Shown here: one piece after another, positions 1-8,817 of the stretch
How positions within the stretch are numbered: position 1 is the first letter of the stretch
Layout: each line of letters begins with the position of its first letter
NCBI GenBank assembly: GCA_003003615.1
Contig: PVWD01000011.1
Span: 1-49,353, forward strand
Source: a filamentous cyanobacterium CCP2
Lineage (GTDB): Bacteria; Cyanobacteriota; Cyanobacteriia; Elainellales; Elainellaceae
Length of the DNA stretch: 49,353 nucleotides
Reading direction: 5' to 3'
Translations under genes and position numbers: made by a program
The notes under the pieces: generated by a model
What the model was told of the DNA's origin: nothing
What the model saw: only the letters and a program-made list of their open reading frames with translations
Databases searched by the model: none

Positions 1-259
1 CCCCCAGCACTGCAAAGAAATCAGGGCCTCTAAAATCGCGGTTTCGCACCTGGGATAGCCCGTAGTAGACAAACATATTGCCGCCGATGTAGCCATCCTC
101 CCGCGCATTCAGCCAGGGATGCAATGCCTCAATTAAGATATCCATTTGCATCTTATGACGCTGGCTTTCCATTGGTGCTCCGTCATCGTAGGGCAGTTCA
201 TCCTGGGTGGGTGGTAAGGTAATCCCAAATTCTTTGAGTTCAGCCGGGGTCATGGTCAT
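1..259 (-). CDS. Uma2-family endonuclease (DUF820), 5' part only
   Basis: The reading frame is open from ATG at 259 to the window edge, about 86 codons. It begins MTMTPAELKEFGITLPPTQD and contains LHPWLNAREDGYIGGNMFVYY and a GPDFFAVLG segment, typical of the N-terminal half of cyanobacterial Uma2 proteins (restriction-endonuclease-like PD-(D/E)XK fold, DUF820). The catalytic core lies beyond the window. AGGTGA sits a few bases upstream of the ATG at 259, favouring it over the ATG at 253. These proteins occur in many copies per cyanobacterial genome and their role is uncertain. A remnant of the same family lies at 1350-1553. Confidence 0.8.
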   Translation of the reverse strand, partial: MTMTPAELKEFGITLPPTQDELPYDDGAPMESQRHKMQMDILIEALHPWLNAREDGYIGGNMFVYYGLSQVRNRDFRGPDFFAVLG

Positions 260-530
260 GGGCTTCACCTACACTGCGATCGGTTCTTTTGATTGTAGCG
301 ATTTGCCAGTCTTGAAATAAGGGGGCGATCGATATCGATTTACAGTTATGTTGATCCCCCAAAAAGGTTGCCTCACCAACTCAAGCATGGACAACCACAA
401 GGGCAATCCCAGCGAATGGTATGAGGGATTGCCTGAAATGAAATAACGACCCATTGCAATGAAGCGCGATCGCACTTTAAATCTGGCAATAGAGACAGCG
501 TTAAACTGAAAAATAGCCCGATTTTTCCTA
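260..530. other. Gene-poor spacer with a HIP1 site and one copy of a 29-bp repeat
   Basis: I see no gene here that I can support; a 68-codon frame on the minus strand has no recognisable family features. The spacer holds a GCGATCGC palindrome near 466-473 and the left copy of the 29-bp direct repeat (489-517). Confidence 0.5.
489..517 (+). repeat. 29-bp direct repeat, left copy
   Basis: This 29-bp sequence (begins ATAGAGACAGCGTTAAACTG) is identical to 1264-1292. The two copies lie on the same strand and bracket the MNT/HEPN gene pair. The repeat opens with TAGAGAC, as does the GAGAC palindromic repeat family found elsewhere in the window, but is otherwise different. Confidence 0.85.
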
Positions 531-599
531 TTACAAAGTTTGCCCTTTCACCTTATCCAGAACTTGAACGATCATTGTTTTTAATTGTGGAATATCCTC

Positions 600-887
600 C
601 TATACTGTTCTCCAAATAATCTCTATCTCTGTATTGAAATAATCATGAATCAATTTATCTCGCATTCCAGCAATATCTCGCCAGGGAATATCAGGATAAT
701 GGTTTCTGACTGAATCAGGGATGCGTTTTACCGCTTCGCCAATAATTTCGATCGCCCTTGAAACTGCGAATACTTTCTCCAGGTTTTGTGAGAAATCCTC
801 AAAATTAACGCCTGTTATAAACTGCTCGATCGCTGCAATAGCATCCAGGATATCTTGCAAGTAATCTTCAATTTCTCGCTTACTCAC
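600..887 (-). CDS. HEPN-domain (DUF86/HepT-like) toxin, shortened by an in-frame amber codon
   Basis: This encodes 95 residues of a HepT-like HEPN RNase. The active-site motif RDKLIHDYF is intact (R76, H81, Y83: R-x4-H-x-Y). In characterised MntA-HepT pairs the toxin cuts RNA, and the partner nucleotidyltransferase adds AMP to the motif tyrosine. The start is GTG at 887, overlapping the stop of the MNT gene (GTGA). The frame ends at TAG 600-602, but the same frame continues EDIPQLKTMIVQVLDKVKG and ends at TAA 531-533. Those 22 codons match the usual family C-terminus, so a CAG-to-TAG change has probably removed the last helix. Whether the short protein still folds cannot be read from sequence. 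Confidence 0.85.
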   Translation of the reverse strand: MSKREIEDYLQDILDAIAAIEQFITGVNFEDFSQNLEKVFAVSRAIEIIGEAVKRIPDSVRNHYPDIPWRDIAGMRDKLIHDYFNTEIEIIWRTV

Positions 888-1177
888 AAATAGACGACCT
901 CTGCTAAGATCCGCTCTCCAATGCGAGGCTTTAAACCAGCCTTATGCACTAGATCAACCTTAACTCCTAGATTGTCGCTGAGGTAGTTTTCTAAATTGAC
1001 AAATTTCAACAGACTCGGTATCTCGGAAAACTCCACAAGCACATCCACATCGCTAGTTTCCGTCTGCTCCTGCCTCACATAAGAACCAAAAATCCCTAGT
1101 TCCTGAACTTTGTAACGTTCCTGTAAAAATGACTTGTTGTGTACAAGCCATTGCTTAATTTCCGCCAGCGTTTTCAT
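884..1177 (-). CDS. MntA-like nucleotidyltransferase antitoxin
   Basis: A 97-residue minimal nucleotidyltransferase. It carries the G-S-x10-D-x-D motif (G31-S32, D43, D45) in [20 protein letters not shown], and a third carboxylate at D75 (VKVDLV), so the active site looks complete. The family neutralises HEPN toxins by AMPylation. I chose ATG 1177 because AAGGAG lies about ten bases upstream; a longer frame begins at 1204 without such a signal. The stop overlaps the HEPN start, so the pair is one translationally coupled operon with antitoxin first. The antitoxin looks intact while its toxin partner is truncated. Confidence 0.88.
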   Translation of the reverse strand: MKTLAEIKQWLVHNKSFLQERYKVQELGIFGSYVRQEQTETSDVDVLVEFSEIPSLLKFVNLENYLSDNLGVKVDLVHKAGLKPRIGERILAEVVYL

Positions 1178-1263
1178 CGGCTCTATCTCCTTAGAGGCAA
1201 GCACAACCCATAATCTAGCTTACCCTGCCCTGTCCTAGACATGAATTGCTTCCAACGCTGGCT

Positions 1264-1292
1264 ATAGAGACAGCGTTAAACTGAAAAATAGC
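1264..1292 (+). repeat. 29-bp direct repeat, right copy
   Basis: Identical to 489-517 and in the same orientation. It lies about 87 bp upstream of the MNT start and just before the GAGAC palindrome and the Uma2 remnant. Confidence 0.85.
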
Positions 1293-1327
1293 TAAGCTGC
1301 TCTTTACTTGCTATCCCCATTTTCGTA

Positions 1328-1350
1328 TAGACGTGAAATTTCGCGTCTCT
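1328..1350. repeat. GAGAC/GTCTC palindromic repeat
   Basis: An imperfect palindrome centred on GAAATTTCGCGTCTCT. Related copies lie at 20291-20320 (inside a gene), about 20893-20930 (diverged) and 34151-34174. The Uma2 remnant begins directly at its right edge. Confidence 0.7.
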
Positions 1351-1553
1351 CTTTACAACTACACCTCTCGGTTGAGGGAAAACTGATTGGATTCTATCGT
1401 TTAGACACCGGGGAAAAGCTGTTAATTCCCGACGAGTTAGCCGGAAACCTGCGGCAAGAAACGCAAGCAAGAGAGCAAGCCGAGGAACGCGCCGCCGAAC
1501 TAGAAGCCCAGTTAGCCCGATATCGGGAGCAGTTTGGAGAGCTTCAGGATTAA
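1350..1553 (+). pseudogene. C-terminal remnant of a Uma2-family endonuclease gene
   Basis: The translated frame reads LSLQLHLSVEGKLIGFYRL, then LIPDELAGNLRQETQAREQA and an alanine/glutamate-rich coiled coil ending in FGELQD and a stop. This is the usual C-terminal tail of cyanobacterial Uma2 proteins. The nuclease domain is missing: upstream of about 1350 the frame runs into the palindromic repeat. It is on the opposite strand from the Uma2 gene at the window's left edge, so it is not simply the other half of that gene. Confidence 0.6.
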
Positions 1554-1638
1554 CCCCTCAGATCACCTAAAATTCTTGTGTGGATTGTGGCAAACTCAAC
1601 CGTCAGGTCTGTCATTCTCCTGCGCCCTAAACTAATTT

Positions 1639-1659
1639 CCCCTACTCCCTACTCCCCCT
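1639..1659. repeat. Heptameric STRR repeat (CCCTACT type)
   Basis: About three 7-bp units of CCCTACT/CCCCCTC type lie just beyond the stop of the cyclase gene. Tandem heptamers of this kind (STRR) are known from filamentous cyanobacteria. Confidence 0.6.
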
Positions 1660-3568
1660 CACCATAATGCGCGATCGACTTATACAACCGTCCTAATTGA
1701 ATTTGCACCTTTGGCGGTAAAGAAGTGAAGTGAATGCAAAAACTTCCCTGCTCTACTTGGTGTTTCACAACTTTGGCGTAAATATCCTCACTTGCTTCAA
1801 CAAACTGATTAGATTGCAGGAGATTAAGCTTAAGGTTAGCTAATTCCGGTGGCAGGTTGCCATTACTGGGTGATGCCGGGCGAATTTCTGCTCCTTTAGT
1901 AGAGAGTTTTACCAAGTAGCCTTTTAAGTAGACATCGCTAATATGTTTACCGTCAAGGTAGGTATATTGCAACGGCAGCGGAGCAGGAATAGGGAAAAAT
2001 AGCTCTTCTTCTCTGGGTAGGTAAATATTGTAAATCCCGCTTACACCATACACTTCATAAATCGTGATGGGGGCTTTTACGCCTTTGGGCTTTACTTGCC
2101 GCTTGCCAATAATTTTGACGTTTCCGCCTGCTTCCCGGAGAGTTTCTTCTGAAATCAGAATTTGTCCACCTTGCGTATAGGACTCAATCCGGTAGGTTAA
2201 ATTCACCTGGCTACCGACAATGCCGTACTTGGTGCGTTTTTCTGAACCAATGTTGCCAACAACCACTTCTCCCGTGTTGATGCCAATGCCCATTTCCAAT
2301 AGCGGCAAGCCCATTCGCTTCATCCTTTCATTCACCGCCCCCATTGCCAACTGCATCGCACAAGCACAGACGATCGATCGTAAGGCATCATCTTCTCTGG
2401 GTGTCGGTGCCCCGAACAGCACCAGAATTCCATCTCCCATAAATTCGTCGATCGTTCCTTGGTATTGATCAATCACATCCGCCATCCGTTCCAGATAAAG
2501 ATTCAGGATGTTAATCACTTCTTCAGGAGGTAGGCGTTCCGACAAAACGGTAAAGCCGCGCAAATCAGAGGTAAGAATGGTGATCTTACGGCGTTCACCT
2601 CCTAGTTTCAGTCCTTCTGGAGTGCTAAGTAAATTTGTAACAATTTCATTGCTCAGATATCTGCCAAATACTTGCTGGATCAGTTGATTGCGTTTTTCTA
2701 AATCGCCATTTGCCTGAGCTAAATCGGCAGTGCGTTCTTTCACCCGTCCTTCCAGTTCCCTTGCGGTCTGGCGTAATTTACCAATAACGAGCGTGAGACC
2801 CGAAACGCCCAGAATTGACATTCCACCCAGCACAAACAACGTTCCGCGCAGGTGGTTACTCACCTTTGACATCAAACTGTCCAACGGTTGGCTCACTTCC
2901 CACACTCCCGCCACATCCCCCACAGCCCAATCTTTTTTGGGGCTATTAGGATGCGTATTGTGGCAAGCGACACAAGATTGTGACATGATGCTGGCTTCTC
3001 CGTAGCGCATCATACTTTTTCCATCTACGGTTTCCAGTCGCGAAAAGGAACGACGAGGATCACGACGCAAGAAATCCAGGGCATCTTGTTCAAATTTGTC
3101 CTGTGGGCCGCCCGTTCCCTCTCGCCAGGGAAAAGGATAATCGCTAAAGAACCGCACGGTGAGTTCACCATCTAAATTACTCACCCGATCGCCCAGTTCA
3201 ATCGCAAAGGTGGAAGGCAGCGGAATGCCCCCTGGCTGAGAAAGATAGGCATGGGTGACTTCAATCCCTTCTACATTTCTGGCGCGATCGGCGGCGGCAA
3301 CACTGTAAAGGTCGATCGCCTGATCAAAAGATTGGATATAGAGTGCTGCGTTTTGCACCGCTTGAGCCTCAATCAGGTTGGAAGAGAGCCATGACATATT
3401 GGATAGTGCCATGCCCATCGCAGCGCAAAATAGCAAGGTTAGCACCAGCATAATCCGCTTCAACAGAAAGTCGAAAAATCGATTCCAGAGTTGGGAAGGT
3501 GGCTGGCTCATTTTACGATCGGGATTAGAAAATTGAATAACAGGATTCATAAGGGGGGTATGACGCAT
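1649..3568 (-). CDS. Membrane class III nucleotide cyclase with Tll0287-like (DUF3365) heme domain and PilZ-like tail
   Basis: A 639-residue membrane signalling protein. Transmembrane segments at about 38-58 and 241-262 flank an extracytoplasmic DUF3365/Tll0287-like domain with a heme c motif CVACH (199-203). A short coiled linker (265-295) leads to a class III cyclase domain (about 325-505) with metal-binding D335 (TSDLRGFT) and D379 (EFMGDG) and the conserved N456 (SQVNLTYRIES). The purine-selecting lysine position holds E375 and the usual aspartate/cysteine position holds glycine (YGIVG), so substrate choice between ATP and GTP is unclear. Residues about 515-639 resemble PilZ (LSTKGAEIR). 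No clear ribosome site marks the start; M7 and M20 are alternatives. It is divergent from the STAND gene at 3771. Confidence 0.88.
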   Translation of the reverse strand: MRHTPLMNPVIQFSNPDRKMSQPPSQLWNRFFDFLLKRIMLVLTLLFCAAMGMALSNMSWLSSNLIEAQAVQNAALYIQSFDQAIDLYSVAAADRARNVEGIEVTHAYLSQPGGIPLPSTFAIELGDRVSNLDGELTVRFFSDYPFPWREGTGGPQDKFEQDALDFLRRDPRRSFSRLETVDGKSMMRYGEASIMSQSCVACHNTHPNSPKKDWAVGDVAGVWEVSQPLDSLMSKVSNHLRGTLFVLGGMSILGVSGLTLVIGKLRQTARELEGRVKERTADLAQANGDLEKRNQLIQQVFGRYLSNEIVTNLLSTPEGLKLGGERRKITILTSDLRGFTVLSERLPPEEVINILNLYLERMADVIDQYQGTIDEFMGDGILVLFGAPTPREDDALRSIVCACAMQLAMGAVNERMKRMGLPLLEMGIGINTGEVVVGNIGSEKRTKYGIVGSQVNLTYRIESYTQGGQILISEETLREAGGNVKIIGKRQVKPKGVKAPITIYEVYGVSGIYNIYLPREEELFFPIPAPLPLQYTYLDGKHISDVYLKGYLVKLSTKGAEIRPASPSNGNLPPELANLKLNLLQSNQFVEASEDIYAKVVKHQVEQGSFCIHFTSLPPKVQIQLGRLYKSIAHYGEGE

Positions 3569-3770
3569 GGCAAGGCTATTGAAGCTGATTTATTTGCTTG
3601 AACGCGTTCCATATCATCAATACAAATCACAATAACTCGATTCCGTTTTAAGGATTCTTTGGAAGAGTATAAAAACAAATCGTCCTAAACAAACGATAGT
3701 TTTAATACTACTCGTTTTACTGTGATGTATTCTACTTCTGAGGCAGGAAGCATTTCATTACAGTATAAAA

Positions 3771-6700
3771 ATGGATTTAGAAGACGCGCTTAACTTTACA
3801 GATGCTTTAGTATTTGCCGAGTCAGGAACTCATCTGAGCGATCTCCAACAGGTTTTGCTGCGAGAATCCTGGTCGCTGGAACGGCGTAGCTATGACCAAA
3901 TTGCAGATGCTTACGGCTATTCCCCAACCTATTTAAAGCATGATGTGGGGCCAAAACTTTGGAAGTTACTCTCAGATGTTTTGGGTGAAAAGGTTAATAA
4001 AACTAGCTTTCGCACGGCGATCGAGCGGCGATTTCAGAAAGAAGGAGGAACGGTTCCAATTCTTCCTTCCCCTACATTGCCCTCTTCACAGCCGATCGAT
4101 CCCTCAGCCTCCCAATTTCCTGCCACTCCACAACTTTCACCTCATCAGGACTGGGGCGAAGCAGTAGATGTCAGCTTTTTCTATGGACGAAACGCAGAAC
4201 TGACCCAACTCAAGCAATGGATTGTCGCCGATCGCTGCCGTTTGATTGCAGTATTGGGCATGGGAGGAATGGGTAAAACATCACTGGTGGTGAAGTTGGG
4301 GCGGGAGTTGGTGAAGGAATCGGGAGTCGGGAGCGGGTTTGAGTTTGTGATTTGGCGATCGTTACGGAATGCGCCGCCTTTGGATGAACTGCTAACAGAC
4401 TTGCTGCATCGTTTGTCAGATCAGTTGGAGCAGCTAGACTCGGTAGAGATAGATTCAGAATCTGTGGCGGCAAAGCTATTGCAAGTGATGAACATTGTGC
4501 GATCGCGGCGTTGCCTCATCCTGTTTGATAATGTGGAGACGCTGTTTCAAACGAGTGAGCCTCTGGCTGCTACGACCCGCACCCAACAGTATCGAGCAGG
4601 TTATGCAGAATACGGTGAGCTATTTAGGCAAATGGGTGAAACGGTTCATTCAAGCTGTTTGCTCTTAACCAGCCGTGAGAAACCTCAGGAGGTTGCTTTT
4701 TTAGAGGGAGAAGCACTACCCGTTCGATCGCTTGTTTTGAAAGGGTTGCAGCCAGAGGAAGGGCAAGAAATTGTTCAACTCAAAGGCTCATTTCAAGGAA
4801 CAAATGCGGAATGGCAACGGCTCATTGCAGGTTATTCAGGAAATCCTTTGGCGTTGAAAATCATTTCGGCAACGATTCAAACCCTTTTTGATGGTAATAT
4901 TGCTGACTTCTTGCAGCAAAATACATTTGTTTTTGGTAATATTCGATCACTGGTTGACGAACAGTTTGCTAACCTGCCTAAGATCGAGAAAACAATTTTA
5001 TATTGGTTAGCAATTTATCGAGAGCCTGTAAGCTTTTCGACATTGCGATCGGATATTTTTCCGCCCATTTCTCCTCAAATTTTGATTGAAACATTAGAAT
5101 CACTGGAACACCGATCGCTGATTGAAAAAAACACGTCTTATTTTTCATTGCAGCCCGTTGTGATGGAATATGCAACCGATCAGTTAATAGAACAAATTTG
5201 TGAGGAAATTCAGTCCAGCTTTGCCTCATCTTCCGTAACGTATCTATTGCTCAAAAACCTTGCCCTGCTCAAAACGCAAGCCAAAGATTACATTCGTGAA
5301 ACGCAAGTTCGCCTCGTCCTACAACCCATCCTCGATCGGTTACGGGAGGCATTTGTTCATCTCTCTCTCATCGAAGAGACCCTTTTACAAAGGCTGTCTG
5401 AACTTCGTCACAAACCATCTTTAGAAGTGGGTTATGCAGGTGGAAACTTACTCAATTTACTGTGTCAACTGCAACCTCACTTACAAAATTATGACCTTTC
5501 AGCATTAACCATCTGGCAAGCCAATCTTCAAAACGTTACCTTGCAGAATGTTGATTTAACTAACTCAGACCTGAGTAACTCTATTTTTGCTGAAACATTA
5601 GGAATTGTGTTTTGTGTGGCTTTTAGCCCAGATGGAACTTATTTAGCAACGGGGGACGCAGAGGGCGGACTGCGACTTTGGCAGGTAGAAGATGGCAAAC
5701 TGCTGATGGATTTTGAGGGGCACATTGGCTGGGTTTGGTCGATCGCCTTTAGTGCGGATGGTCAACGCCTTGCTAGTTGCAGTAGCGATAAGACGATTCG
5801 GATATGGGAGGTTGCAACCGGGCAATGTCTCCATACCTTGCGCGGTCATCAAAGTTCCGTTTGGGCAGTTGCCTTTAGTGCGGATGGTCAGCTTTTGGCC
5901 AGTGGCGGTGATGAACCAACCGTAAGGCTTTGGAATGCCCATACTGGAGAATGCCTTAAGACACTATCAGGTCATACAGGTCGGATTTTAACCGTTCAAT
6001 TTGGTGGAACATCTCAACTTTTAGCAAGCGGCAGCGATGATCAAACCATTAAACTATGGAATACTGAAACTAAAGAATGTGTTCACACCCTAACAGGACA
6101 TACAAACCGAATTTGGTCAGTTTGCTTTAGTTCAGATCATCAAACTCTTATAAGCGGCAGTGCCGACAGCACAATTAAACGATGGAACATTAGCACGGGT
6201 GAATGTATTGATACCTTCAGCGAACATTCTGATCGAGTGCGATCGGTTATGTTAAGTGCGGATGGAAAGACATTATGTAGTGGCAGTGATGATCATACAG
6301 TGCGAATCTGGAATTCAGATACTGGAGAATGCTCCAGCGTGTTACGTGGTCATATAAATTCAGTGTTCTCTGTGACATTAAATTCCAACGATCGCATCAT
6401 TGCCAGTGGCAGTGCCGATCAAACTGTGCGATTCTGGAATGCTGGAACTGGAGCCTGTTTGAAGACCCTCAAAGGATACACAAATTCTATATTTTCTATC
6501 ATGGTCAGCCCCGACGGGCAAACGATCGCCAGTGGCAGTACCGATCAGACGATTCGATTGTGGAATATGAACACAGGTCAGTGCGATCGGGTTTTACAAG
6601 GGCATACAGGCTGGGTCACTTCAGTGGCATTTCATCCCCAAGGAAATCTCCTTGCCAGCAGCAGTGCTGATCAAACGGTGCGAATCTGGTCAACTCGTTC

Positions 6701-7475
6701 GGGTCATTGTCTAAATGTGTTGCGGGGTCATGCCAAGTGGGTGCAAGCGGTTCGTTTTAGTTTTGATGGTGAACTGCTCGCAAGTAGTGGAGACGATCGC
6801 ACCATTCGTCTGTGGTCAGTTGAGACGGGAAAATGTTTGAAGATTTTGGAAGGACATGCAGGCTGGATCTGGTCTATTGCCTTTAGCCCAACGGGTGAAT
6901 TCCTGGCCAGCAGCAGCGAAGATCAAACGATTCGTCTCTGGTCAGTTTCGACAGGAAAGTGTTTGCACATTCTAGAAGGACATACTGGACGCATCCAGTC
7001 GATTGCCTTTAGTCCAAGCGGTCAATTTCTGGCAAGTGCCAGTAACGATGAAACAGTTCGCCTTTGGGATGTGCAAACCGGATCGTGCCTCAAAATATTG
7101 ACAGGACACGAAAATAACGTTTGGTCTGTTGCCTTTAGCCCAAGGGGAACCCGACTTGCAAGCGGCAGCCTGGATCAAACCGTAAAGCTGTGGGACATTG
7201 AAACCGGAACTTGTCTGCGTACCTTCTCGGTGTTGACCCATTCTGTTCGATCGTCGATCGCTTTCAGCCCGCTTCCCTCCCCTCAAACCCAGCATGACAC
7301 TTTGGCAACCGGCAGCCACAACGGCATGATTCAATTGTGGGATGTTGAAACAGGTGGATGCTTGAAAACGTTGCTTCCCGATCGCCCATACACAGGGACA
7401 AATATCACGGGTGTCACAGGAATTACTCCGGCACAAAAAGCTGCTCTGAAAGCATTAGGTGCGATCGAAGAGTGA
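3771..7475 (+). CDS. HTH (vMAP-type)-NB-ARC-WD40 STAND ATPase
   Basis: A 1234-residue STAND protein. Residues 1-90 resemble the N-terminal helix-turn-helix domain of vWA-MoxR-associated proteins ([20 protein letters not shown]). An NB-ARC NTPase follows (about 134-480): Walker [10 protein letters not shown] (163-171), Walker [19 protein letters not shown] sensor and a GLPL-like GNPLAL. A helical linker ends in a pentapeptide-like stretch ([20 protein letters not shown]), then 14 WD40 repeats (about 611-1203), enough for two seven-bladed propellers. The family is thought to use the WD40 region as ligand sensor and the NTPase as a nucleotide switch; some STAND proteins act in phage defence, but nothing here identifies a ligand or effector. 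No ribosome-binding site is evident. Confidence 0.9.
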   Translation: MDLEDALNFTDALVFAESGTHLSDLQQVLLRESWSLERRSYDQIADAYGYSPTYLKHDVGPKLWKLLSDVLGEKVNKTSFRTAIERRFQKEGGTVPILPSPTLPSSQPIDPSASQFPATPQLSPHQDWGEAVDVSFFYGRNAELTQLKQWIVADRCRLIAVLGMGGMGKTSLVVKLGRELVKESGVGSGFEFVIWRSLRNAPPLDELLTDLLHRLSDQLEQLDSVEIDSESVAAKLLQVMNIVRSRRCLILFDNVETLFQTSEPLAATTRTQQYRAGYAEYGELFRQMGETVHSSCLLLTSREKPQEVAFLEGEALPVRSLVLKGLQPEEGQEIVQLKGSFQGTNAEWQRLIAGYSGNPLALKIISATIQTLFDGNIADFLQQNTFVFGNIRSLVDEQFANLPKIEKTILYWLAIYREPVSFSTLRSDIFPPISPQILIETLESLEHRSLIEKNTSYFSLQPVVMEYATDQLIEQICEEIQSSFASSSVTYLLLKNLALLKTQAKDYIRETQVRLVLQPILDRLREAFVHLSLIEETLLQRLSELRHKPSLEVGYAGGNLLNLLCQLQPHLQNYDLSALTIWQANLQNVTLQNVDLTNSDLSNSIFAETLGIVFCVAFSPDGTYLATGDAEGGLRLWQVEDGKLLMDFEGHIGWVWSIAFSADGQRLASCSSDKTIRIWEVATGQCLHTLRGHQSSVWAVAFSADGQLLASGGDEPTVRLWNAHTGECLKTLSGHTGRILTVQFGGTSQLLASGSDDQTIKLWNTETKECVHTLTGHTNRIWSVCFSSDHQTLISGSADSTIKRWNISTGECIDTFSEHSDRVRSVMLSADGKTLCSGSDDHTVRIWNSDTGECSSVLRGHINSVFSVTLNSNDRIIASGSADQTVRFWNAGTGACLKTLKGYTNSIFSIMVSPDGQTIASGSTDQTIRLWNMNTGQCDRVLQGHTGWVTSVAFHPQGNLLASSSADQTVRIWSTRSGHCLNVLRGHAKWVQAVRFSFDGELLASSGDDRTIRLWSVETGKCLKILEGHAGWIWSIAFSPTGEFLASSSEDQTIRLWSVSTGKCLHILEGHTGRIQSIAFSPSGQFLASASNDETVRLWDVQTGSCLKILTGHENNVWSVAFSPRGTRLASGSLDQTVKLWDIETGTCLRTFSVLTHSVRSSIAFSPLPSPQTQHDTLATGSHNGMIQLWDVETGGCLKTLLPDRPYTGTNITGVTGITPAQKAALKALGAIEE

Positions 7476-7523
7476 GTTTTAGGCTTGATCTAAAAAATCT
7501 TGATAAGTTCGATCAGCCAAAAC

Positions 7524-7883
7524 CTACTCTGGTTGCTGTTGAGCAACTTGCCGAACGATCGCCTCATCTAATTCCAGCTGTGCAGCAATCTCGCTGATAG
7601 AAACCCCAGCTTGAATCAGCAACGGAATTGCTGTCAATTTTCCTCTCTGTTCTCCCTCGGCTAGACCCTCCTAACGACCCTCTTCCTTTGCTTCCTGGTA
7701 CACTCTGGTCTGCTCTATTGTAAGTCCTAGCATTGCCTCTACCTCTTCTCGGCTCAACTGGGCAAATCGATACACTGCAATAGTAGTAACAATATTTATC
7801 ATCTCCGATCGGCTTAGAATATTGGTTTCTTCTTGTTGCGATCGAGCGATAATTTGTTTGGCTTGTTCGATGGTTATATTCAC
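7524..7883 (-). pseudogene. Remnant of an Rpn/PD-(D/E)XK-type protein, truncated and cut by an amber codon
   Basis: The frame starts at GTG 7883, reads NITIEQAKQIIARSQQEETN, then FAQLSREEVEAMLGLTIEQT and RVYQEAKEEGR, and meets TAG at 7671-7673. It resumes as EGLAEGEQRGKLTAIPLLIQ, then AGVSISEIAAQLELDEAIVR, ending at TAG 7524-7526. This is the helical and glycine/glutamate-rich C-terminal part of cyanobacterial Rpn-family (recombination-promoting nuclease, transposase_31-like) proteins; the N-terminal nuclease domain is absent. The first codon abuts the stop of the ABC ATPase gene with no gap, marking a recombination joint. The piece up to the first stop is 70 codons and could be translated, but no function is expected. 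Confidence 0.7.
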
Positions 7884-8654
7884 TTAAAGGGGAGCGATCG
7901 GGCAAATTTGCAGCCCCACCTCACTCATGAACAGCGACACTTCCACCCCAAACACCTCCGCCAAATTATCTGGCGTAAGAACCTGTTCTGGTGAATCGAT
8001 CGCCCAAATTTTTCCTTGATTCAGCAAAGCAATTCGATCGCTGTAGCGAGCCGCCAAATTGACATCATGCAGCACAGTGATAATGGTTAATCCTTGCCGA
8101 TTTAGCTGCTTTAAAAGTTCCAGCAGTTGAAGCTGGTAGCGAATGTCCAGGAAGGTGGTTGGTTCATCGAGCAGGAGTACCTTGGGGTCTTGGGCCAGGG
8201 CCAGGGCCAAAAATGCTCGTTGCCGTTCTCCGCCAGACAATTGCTCCACCGGACGATCGCCAAACGCTTCTAGCTGTGTTTCTGCCAGGGCTGCCTGCAC
8301 CTTCTGCCGATCATCTGCTGTGGGTTCCCATTGCCACCAGGGTTGATGGGGCGATCGACCCAAACCCACGAGTTGCTGCACGGTTAAGCCATTCGGAATG
8401 CGTTGCTGTTGTGGCAAAAGTGCGAGGCGTTGAGCAACAATTTGCGGGGCTTGAGTGTGAATAGCTTTTCCGTCTAACAATACAACACCGCTGGAGGGCT
8501 GTAAGATCCGGCTCATCAGCTTTAACAAGGTAGATTTGCCTGAGCCATTTGCTCCCACTAAACTTAGCCACTCTCCAGTTTGGAGGCACAAATTAACCTC
8601 CTGAATTACGATCGTTGTTTTGTATCCACCCACAAGCTGCTGCGTTTCAAGCAT
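7884..8654 (-). CDS. FecE/FepC-type ABC transporter ATP-binding protein (iron-siderophore/heme/cobalamin class)
   Basis: A 256-residue ABC ATPase: Walker A GANGSGKST (34-42), Q-loop near 82, signature LSGGERQRA (139-147), Walker B VLLLDEP (159-165) and H-loop H196 (VLHDVN). Sequence and length match the FecE/FepC/BtuD class that powers import of ferric siderophores, heme or cobalamin. No permease or solute-binding protein gene lies next to it, so its transporter partner must be encoded elsewhere or lost; the substrate cannot be named. It is divergent from gvpF/L, and their shared 163-bp spacer holds a direct repeat (8712-8746). Confidence 0.88.
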   Translation of the reverse strand: MLETQQLVGGYKTTIVIQEVNLCLQTGEWLSLVGANGSGKSTLLKLMSRILQPSSGVVLLDGKAIHTQAPQIVAQRLALLPQQQRIPNGLTVQQLVGLGRSPHQPWWQWEPTADDRQKVQAALAETQLEAFGDRPVEQLSGGERQRAFLALALAQDPKVLLLDEPTTFLDIRYQLQLLELLKQLNRQGLTIITVLHDVNLAARYSDRIALLNQGKIWAIDSPEQVLTPDNLAEVFGVEVSLFMSEVGLQICPIAPL

Positions 8655-8711
8655 GGCTGATGTCTAGCAATAACAGAACAGTCAAAGGCTCTGTTTATTT
8701 TGTTTACTACG

Positions 8712-8746
8712 TTATCTATAACTCATTAACGCATTATCTGGAACTC
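8712..8746. promoter_or_regulatory. Direct repeat in the divergent ABC ATPase / gvpF spacer
   Basis: TTATCTATAACTC (8712-8724) and TTATCTGGAACTC (8734-8746) differ at two of 13 positions. They start 22 bp apart, about two helical turns, so one dimeric regulator could bind both on the same DNA face. The regulator is unknown. Confidence 0.35.
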
Positions 8747-8817
8747 GATGCGTTCGATCGCCGTGCGAAGTGGGTATCCTCAGAGTGACGATCGCCCCCA
8801 ATAGCACTTAACCAATT

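Noticed and set aside
269-475. 68-codon minus-strand frame
   Set aside because: No family resemblance and repeat-bearing surroundings.
5600-7370. Regular repeats of about 126 bp resembling a CRISPR or tandem-repeat array
   Set aside because: They are the 42-residue WD40 units of one open reading frame, diverged at DNA level and without spacers.
531-7883. Possible amber-codon recoding, since two reading frames continue in frame past TAG
   Set aside because: mnmE ends in TAG directly after its conserved FCIGK terminus, and the other conserved genes show no internal TAG. Both interrupted frames are accessory and one is already truncated, so decay is simpler.
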